6,905 nucleotides of DNA, taken from a bacterium (GTDB lineage: Bacteria > Desulfobacterota > Binatia > UBA12015). Position numbers and translations under genes: made by a program. The stretch covers positions 1 through 6,905 of the forward strand of contig JAGWVP010000172.1 in assembly GCA_018970825.1 (NCBI GenBank). The letters run 5' to 3'. Below, piece by piece: positions 5,945 to 6,905 of this stretch. Position 1 is the first letter of the stretch, and each line of letters starts with the position of its first letter. The notes beneath the pieces were generated by a model that was not told where the DNA came from, did no database searches, and saw nothing but the letters and a program-made list of their open reading frames with translations.

Positions 5945-5983
5945 GCACGAAGGCCGGGACACGGGTTGTCCCGGCCTTCGTGC
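5945..5983. other. Perfect 17-bp inverted repeat without a T-tract
   Basis: GCACGAAGGCCGGGACA (5945-5961) and its exact reverse complement (5967-5983) flank a five-base loop CGGGT. It begins eight nucleotides after the T-run of the terminator and ends 50 nt before the AAA+ gene. No T-run follows on either strand. It could be a back-up terminator stem, a 3'-end or leader structure, or a protein-binding site; the sequence alone does not decide. Confidence 0.7.
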
Positions 5984-6023
5984 ATGGTGGGCGTTTCCGC
6001 GTGGGGCGGAGAACGCGGCGAAA

Positions 6024-6028
6024 GGGGG
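6024..6028 (+). promoter_or_regulatory. Probable ribosome binding site of the AAA+ gene
   Basis: GGGGG within GAAAGGGGG lies five nucleotides before TTG at 6034. It is less canonical than GGAGG but purine-rich, and its layout matches the preceding gene's GAAAGGAGG-N5-TTG. Confidence 0.5.
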
Positions 6029-6033
6029 ACCGA

Positions 6034-6905
6034 TTGAGGAACGACGAGACGGCATCGGGGCGTGGGTCGCAGGGCGAGAACGGCCGCGGAGGCGAGGACC
6101 GGGCGGACGGGGACACGGGGACGCCCTCTCCCGGGCTCGTCGCGGCGCTCAGGGAAGTGTTCGCGCCGCTGCTCGACCGCAGCTGGAGCCGCAACCGGCT
6201 CCGGCGCGAAATCGCCGAATTTCTCGGCACCGACGGCACGACGCGTACGGAGACGATCGACTGCAACGGCCTCCAGGTGGGCATGGCGCTCCACTCGGTC
6301 TCCGCCTGGCTGGGCGTGGGCGACCACGGGCCGAACCCGAAGGTGTCGTGCCGGATCCTCGGACCGGCCGACTGGCTCCCCGTCGACTGCCGCCCCGTGT
6401 TCCGCCAGTCGGAGGACCCGGCGGGAGGCAAACGCTCCTCGCTCGTGCGCGGTGTCGCTCTCGTCGAGGTCGAGGGCGAGCGCGCGGCGATCCACCTGCA
6501 GCGCGAGGTCGCGGGCCCGTTCGAGACCTTCGAAGCCACGGTCGACCTGCAGCCGGCGATCGCGCCCGGCCGCTCGGCGATCGTCGCTGGACTGCGCGAG
6601 GCCTTCGACCACCGCGAGGCGACGCGGGGCCGCCACATGGTGTTCGACTCGAACGGCATGCGCCCGCTGGTCGCGTTCGACGTCGAATGGAACGACGTCG
6701 TCCTCCCGTCGACCACGATCGACGAAGTCCGCCGCAACACGACGCTCTTCCTGCGGGCGCGCCGGGGCGCGCTGCGCTCGCGCTTGCCGGAGAGCCGGAC
6801 CGTCCTGCTCTCCGGGCCCCCGGGGACCGGAAAGACGTGCATCGCCCGGGCGCTCGAAGCCGAGCTCCAGGGCACGACCTTCGCCTGGGTGACGCCCGGA
6901 GCGTT
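6034..6905 (+). CDS. AAA+ ATPase, N-terminal part (3' end missing)
   Basis: The frame is open from TTG at 6034 to the right edge, giving 290 complete codons. The start is inferred from the purine-rich site five nucleotides upstream. An in-frame GTG at 6001 is possible and no ATG lies near, so the exact N-terminus is uncertain. Residues 1-33 are a Gly/Asp/Glu-rich, probably disordered tail. Residues about 34-215 form a region I do not recognise, starting with a basic amphipathic helix (DRSWSRNRLRREIAEFL) and continuing with strand-rich sequence. Residues 216-250 (DVEWNDVVLPSTTIDEVRRN) resemble the linker before the ATPase core of FtsH/Cdc48/Bcs1-like AAA proteins. RTVLLSGPPGTGKT (255-268) is a perfect Walker A with Lys267. 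Walker B and the sensors lie outside the window. The protein is likely a cytoplasmic ATP-driven remodeller or chaperone of unknown target. It lies downstream of a strong terminator, so it probably has its own promoter. Confidence 0.82.
   Translation, partial: MRNDETASGRGSQGENGRGGEDRADGDTGTPSPGLVAALREVFAPLLDRSWSRNRLRREIAEFLGTDGTTRTETIDCNGLQVGMALHSVSAWLGVGDHGPNPKVSCRILGPADWLPVDCRPVFRQSEDPAGGKRSSLVRGVALVEVEGERAAIHLQREVAGPFETFEATVDLQPAIAPGRSAIVAGLREAFDHREATRGRHMVFDSNGMRPLVAFDVEWNDVVLPSTTIDEVRRNTTLFLRARRGALRSRLPESRTVLLSGPPGTGKTCIARALEAELQGTTFAWVTPGA

Noticed and set aside
4866..6875. Minus-strand frame of 669 codons opposite the barrel and AAA+ genes
   Set aside because: It runs antisense to two well-supported genes and through the terminator. 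Its MHVFPVPGGPESR segment is simply the reverse reading of the Walker A region.
6062..6892. Plus-strand frame of 276 codons over the AAA+ region
   Set aside because: Its product is Arg/Ser-rich with no motif. The frame beginning at 6034 encodes the Walker A motif and has balanced composition.
1..6905. tRNA, rRNA, CRISPR, insertion sequence or integrase
   Set aside because: No cloverleaf, ribosomal segment, regularly spaced repeat, terminal inverted repeat or transposase motif was seen by reading either strand.

Overview
The window reads as chromosomal DNA from a very GC-rich Gram-negative bacterium. The Gram-negative call rests on a signal-peptide-bearing outer-membrane beta-barrel protein. 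Cysteine-rich repeats of the myxococcal type (DUF4215 / TIGR02232 style), joined to a parallel beta-helix, point to Myxococcota or a related former deltaproteobacterial lineage such as Binatota. That assignment is inferred from domain content, not from a phylogenetic marker.

Layout, left to right. (1) Positions 2-1414, plus strand: the 3' part of a large secreted beta-helix / Cys-rich repeat protein, entering from the left edge. (2) Positions 1496-2635, minus strand: a nitronate monooxygenase-family flavoprotein, convergent with (1). (3) A 260-bp divergent spacer. (4) Positions 2896-4738, plus strand: a two-gene unit of exodeoxyribonuclease III and a WYL-domain regulator, overlapping by 14 nt. 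(5) A 358-bp non-coding stretch with a weak terminator, a duplicated T-tract motif and a candidate promoter. (6) Positions 5097-5864, plus strand: an outer-membrane beta-barrel protein starting with TTG. (7) A compact array of three hairpins, the middle one a textbook intrinsic terminator. (8) Positions 6034-6905, plus strand: the 5' part of an AAA+ ATPase gene, also starting with TTG and cut by the right edge just after Walker A.

Most neighbours appear functionally unrelated. The one convincing functional pairing is exonuclease III with the WYL regulator, because WYL proteins are known to sense nucleic-acid signals and control DNA-damage or anti-phage responses. No mobile element, CRISPR array, tRNA or rRNA was seen. 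I found no clear new multi-gene system. The points most worth a second look are the exonuclease III-WYL coupling, the unrecognised N-terminal region of the AAA+ protein, the hairpin array after the barrel gene, and the duplicated motif upstream of it.
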